A program made the position numbers and the translations under genes. A stretch of 6,984 nt of DNA, taken from positions 1 to 6,984 of the forward strand of contig CAIKZV010000617.1 in the NCBI GenBank assembly GCA_903831925.1, given 5' to 3'. Under the pieces are notes generated by a model. It saw nothing but the letters and a program-made list of their open reading frames with translations, ran no database searches and had not been told where the DNA came from. Source of the stretch: an uncultured Burkholderiales bacterium (GTDB taxonomy: Bacteria > Pseudomonadota > Gammaproteobacteria > Burkholderiales > Burkholderiaceae_E). Within the stretch, counting starts at the first letter, position 1. The number at the start of each line of letters is the position of its first letter. Positions 5,054-6,984 of this stretch are shown here, piece after piece.

Positions 5054-6984
5054 ATGTGGTTCACACGGATTTCTGTCGGCAACCCGGTCCTGGCGACCAT
5101 GATGATGCTCGCCTTCGTGGTGCTGGGCGTGTTTTCGTACCGCCAGTTGCCGGTCGACCAGTTCCCTGACATCAGCTTTCCGAATGTCGTGGTCTCGACC
5201 GAATATCCGGGCGCCTCGCCCGAGATTGTCGAAAGCGATGTCACCCGCAAGATCGAGGAGCAGGTCAACACCATCAGCGGCATCAACAAGGTGTCCTCGC
5301 GCTCTTATGAAGGCACCTCGGTGGTGATCGTCGAGTTCGATCTGGCCACCGACCCGGCAAAAGCAGCGCAGGACGTGCGCGAAAAGATCGCTTTGATCAA
5401 GGCCGGCTTCAAGAAAGAGGTCAAAGAGCCCACGGTCGCACGATTCAACCCCGATGACTTCCCGGTGATTTCGCTCGCAGTGCTCTCGCCCAACCGCGAT
5501 GCCCGCGAACTCACCACACTGGCCAATCAGGTGGTCAAGCGTCGCCTCGAAAACGCCCATGGCGTTGGCCGCGTGACGGTGGTGGGCGGCGTCAATCGCG
5601 AAGTCCAGATCGTCCTGCTGCCGGCCGAGCTCGAAGCACTCAAGATCGGCGTCGACCAGGTGCTCAACAGCGTTCGCAACGAGAATCAGGAGCTGCCCGC
5701 GGGCACTGTCGTCACCCGCGATCGCGAGCAGGCGGTGCAGGTGCGCGGTCGGCTGAAATCGGTGACCGACTTCGAGCGCATCGTCGTGGCACGCCGCGGC
5801 GGGCAACCGGTCTATCTGTCGCAGGTCGCCCGGGTCGTCGACGGTCAGGAAGACCGCGAGACACTTGCCTTGGTCGATGGTCAGCGTGCGATCTCGCTCG
5901 ACATCATCAAGTCGCAAGGCGAAAACACGATTGCGGTCGTCAATGAGGTCAGGAAGCTGGCCGAGGATCTGAAACGCCAGTTGCCGCCGGGCGTGACCCT
6001 CACGGTAGTACGCGATCAGTCCACCTCGATCCGCAATCAGGTCGCCGGCGTGCAGCGAAACATCATCGAAGGCGCGGTCCTGACGGTGATCATTGTGTTT
6101 CTGTTTCTGTCGTCATGGCGCTCGACCATCATCACCGGCCTCACGCTGCCGATCTCGCTGACCGGCACCTTCCTGGTCATGTATGCCATGGGCTTCACCA
6201 TCAATGTGGTGACACTGCTGGCGCTGTCGATCTGCGTCGGCCTGCTGATCGACGATGCGATCGTGGTACGCGAAAACATCGTGCGGCATCAGGCCATGGG
6301 CAAGCATCACCGCGAGGCTGCGCTCGACGGCACTGCCGAGATCGGCCTTGCGGTGATGGCCACCACCTTCACCATCGTCGCGGTGTTTCTGCCGGTCGGC
6401 TTCATGGGCGGCATCATCGGCAAGTTCTTCAAGCAATTCGGTGTCACGGTCGCGTTTGCGGTGCTGCTGTCGATGTTCATCAGCTTCACCCTCGACCCGA
6501 TGCTCTCGGCGGTCTGGCCCGACCCTGACGCCGCAGGCGCCCGCGGCAAAGGCCCGATTGCACGCTTTCTGAGGGCCTTCGAGCGCTGGATGGCGGCACT
6601 CGAACGCGGCTATGTGGCGGTGCTGCGCTGGGGCCTGTCGCATCGCTGGCTCACGCTTGCCGGCGCGGTGCTCAGCTTTGCGGCGGCGCTGTCGCTTGGC
6701 AAATTCATCGGCTCCGAATTCGTGCCGCAGGCCGATAACAACGAGCTCTTTGTTCAGTTCTATACGCCGGTGGGATCGTCACTCGAACTGACGGCTGAAA
6801 AGACCCGTCAGGCCGAAGCCGCGCTGCGCGAATTTCCGGAGGCGCTCTTTACTTACGCGACCATCAATACCGGGACCGCACTCGGCAAGAACTATGCGTC
6901 GATTTATGTGCGGCTTAAAAATCGCGAAGACCGCACCCGAAAAGTCCAGCAGATGATGATGCCGGCGCGCGCGCGACTGGCGCA
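5054..6984 (+). CDS. RND efflux pump permease, AcrB/HAE1-like, N-terminal 643 residues (partial at right edge)
   Basis: This is the inner-membrane, proton-driven pump subunit. The frame is open from the ATG at 5054 to the window end, 643 codons of a usual 1020-1050. The first membrane helix is about 10-28, followed by the RQLPVDQFPDISFP signature (31-44) and the first periplasmic porter region to about 335. Membrane helices 2-6 then follow. Helix 4 carries the proton-relay pair D400-D401 in GLLIDDAIVVREN, matching AcrB D407/D408. The conserved loop FLPVGFMGGIIGKFFKQF follows it, and helix 6 ends in LDPMLSAVW. A hydrophobic segment near 540-556 would be helix 7, leading into the second porter region with SEFVPQADNNEL. 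The paired aspartates favour drug/organic-solute (HAE1) over heavy-metal pumps, though substrate is unknown. The start is 18 bases after the adaptor stop with only a weak ribosome site, consistent with operon expression. Confidence 0.96.
   Translation, partial: MWFTRISVGNPVLATMMMLAFVVLGVFSYRQLPVDQFPDISFPNVVVSTEYPGASPEIVESDVTRKIEEQVNTISGINKVSSRSYEGTSVVIVEFDLATDPAKAAQDVREKIALIKAGFKKEVKEPTVARFNPDDFPVISLAVLSPNRDARELTTLANQVVKRRLENAHGVGRVTVVGGVNREVQIVLLPAELEALKIGVDQVLNSVRNENQELPAGTVVTRDREQAVQVRGRLKSVTDFERIVVARRGGQPVYLSQVARVVDGQEDRETLALVDGQRAISLDIIKSQGENTIAVVNEVRKLAEDLKRQLPPGVTLTVVRDQSTSIRNQVAGVQRNIIEGAVLTVIIVFLFLSSWRSTIITGLTLPISLTGTFLVMYAMGFTINVVTLLALSICVGLLIDDAIVVRENIVRHQAMGKHHREAALDGTAEIGLAVMATTFTIVAVFLPVGFMGGIIGKFFKQFGVTVAFAVLLSMFISFTLDPMLSAVWPDPDAAGARGKGPIARFLRAFERWMAALERGYVAVLRWGLSHRWLTLAGAVLSFAAALSLGKFIGSEFVPQADNNELFVQFYTPVGSSLELTAEKTRQAEAALREFPEALFTYATINTGTALGKNYASIYVRLKNREDRTRKVQQMMMPARARLA

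Noticed and set aside
5000..5917. A 305-codon minus-strand open frame opposite the adaptor end and the pump start
   Set aside because: It is the reverse shadow of the RND genes, whose translations are unmistakable; the antisense product is rich in H, D and R and has no family features.
1..6984. Mobile elements, CRISPR arrays, tRNA or rRNA genes, toxin-antitoxin or defence systems
   Set aside because: No transposase, terminal repeats, regularly spaced repeats, tRNA-like folds or defence domains were seen; the window is filled by six ordinary chromosomal genes and their control regions.

Overview
The window looks like chromosomal DNA of a GC-rich Pseudomonadota. It is most likely a betaproteobacterium close to Burkholderiales, judging by the ThiC protein sequence, the Thi-box leader and the gene style. 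This placement is from remembered family resemblance, not a search. No RNA genes, mobile elements, CRISPR arrays or phage genes are visible, and coding density is high.

Layout. The left 3 kb is read on the minus strand in the order DMT/EamA transporter (2964 to 2095), metallo-beta-lactamase-fold hydrolase with a C-terminal winged helix (2078 to 1152), TPP riboswitch (about 1122 to 1024), and the 5' half of thiC (937 to 1, running off the left edge). The right 4 kb is read on the plus strand as an efflux operon: a TetR/AcrR-type repressor (3168 to 3839), an RND periplasmic adaptor (3836 to 5035, overlapping the repressor by ATGA) and the first about 643 residues of an RND inner-membrane pump (5054 onward, running off the right edge). 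The two halves diverge from a roughly 200-base intergenic region. That region holds an 18-base inverted repeat which overlaps a plausible promoter for the efflux operon.

How it works together. The right half is a self-regulated tripartite efflux module: the repressor is the first gene of the operon it probably controls, and any outer-membrane channel must lie beyond the window or elsewhere. The left half joins two genes of unassigned substrate to thiC, the pyrimidine-branch enzyme of thiamine synthesis, which is controlled by thiamine pyrophosphate through its leader. The riboswitch begins only about 30 bases after the hydrolase stop codon. thiC must therefore use a promoter in the hydrolase 3' end, or be read through from the hydrolase, or both.

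I found no clearly undescribed system. The points worth a second look are regulatory: the very tight hydrolase-riboswitch junction with an alternative pairing partner for P2, a possible ribosome-site hairpin before thiC, and the operator/promoter arrangement before the TetR gene.
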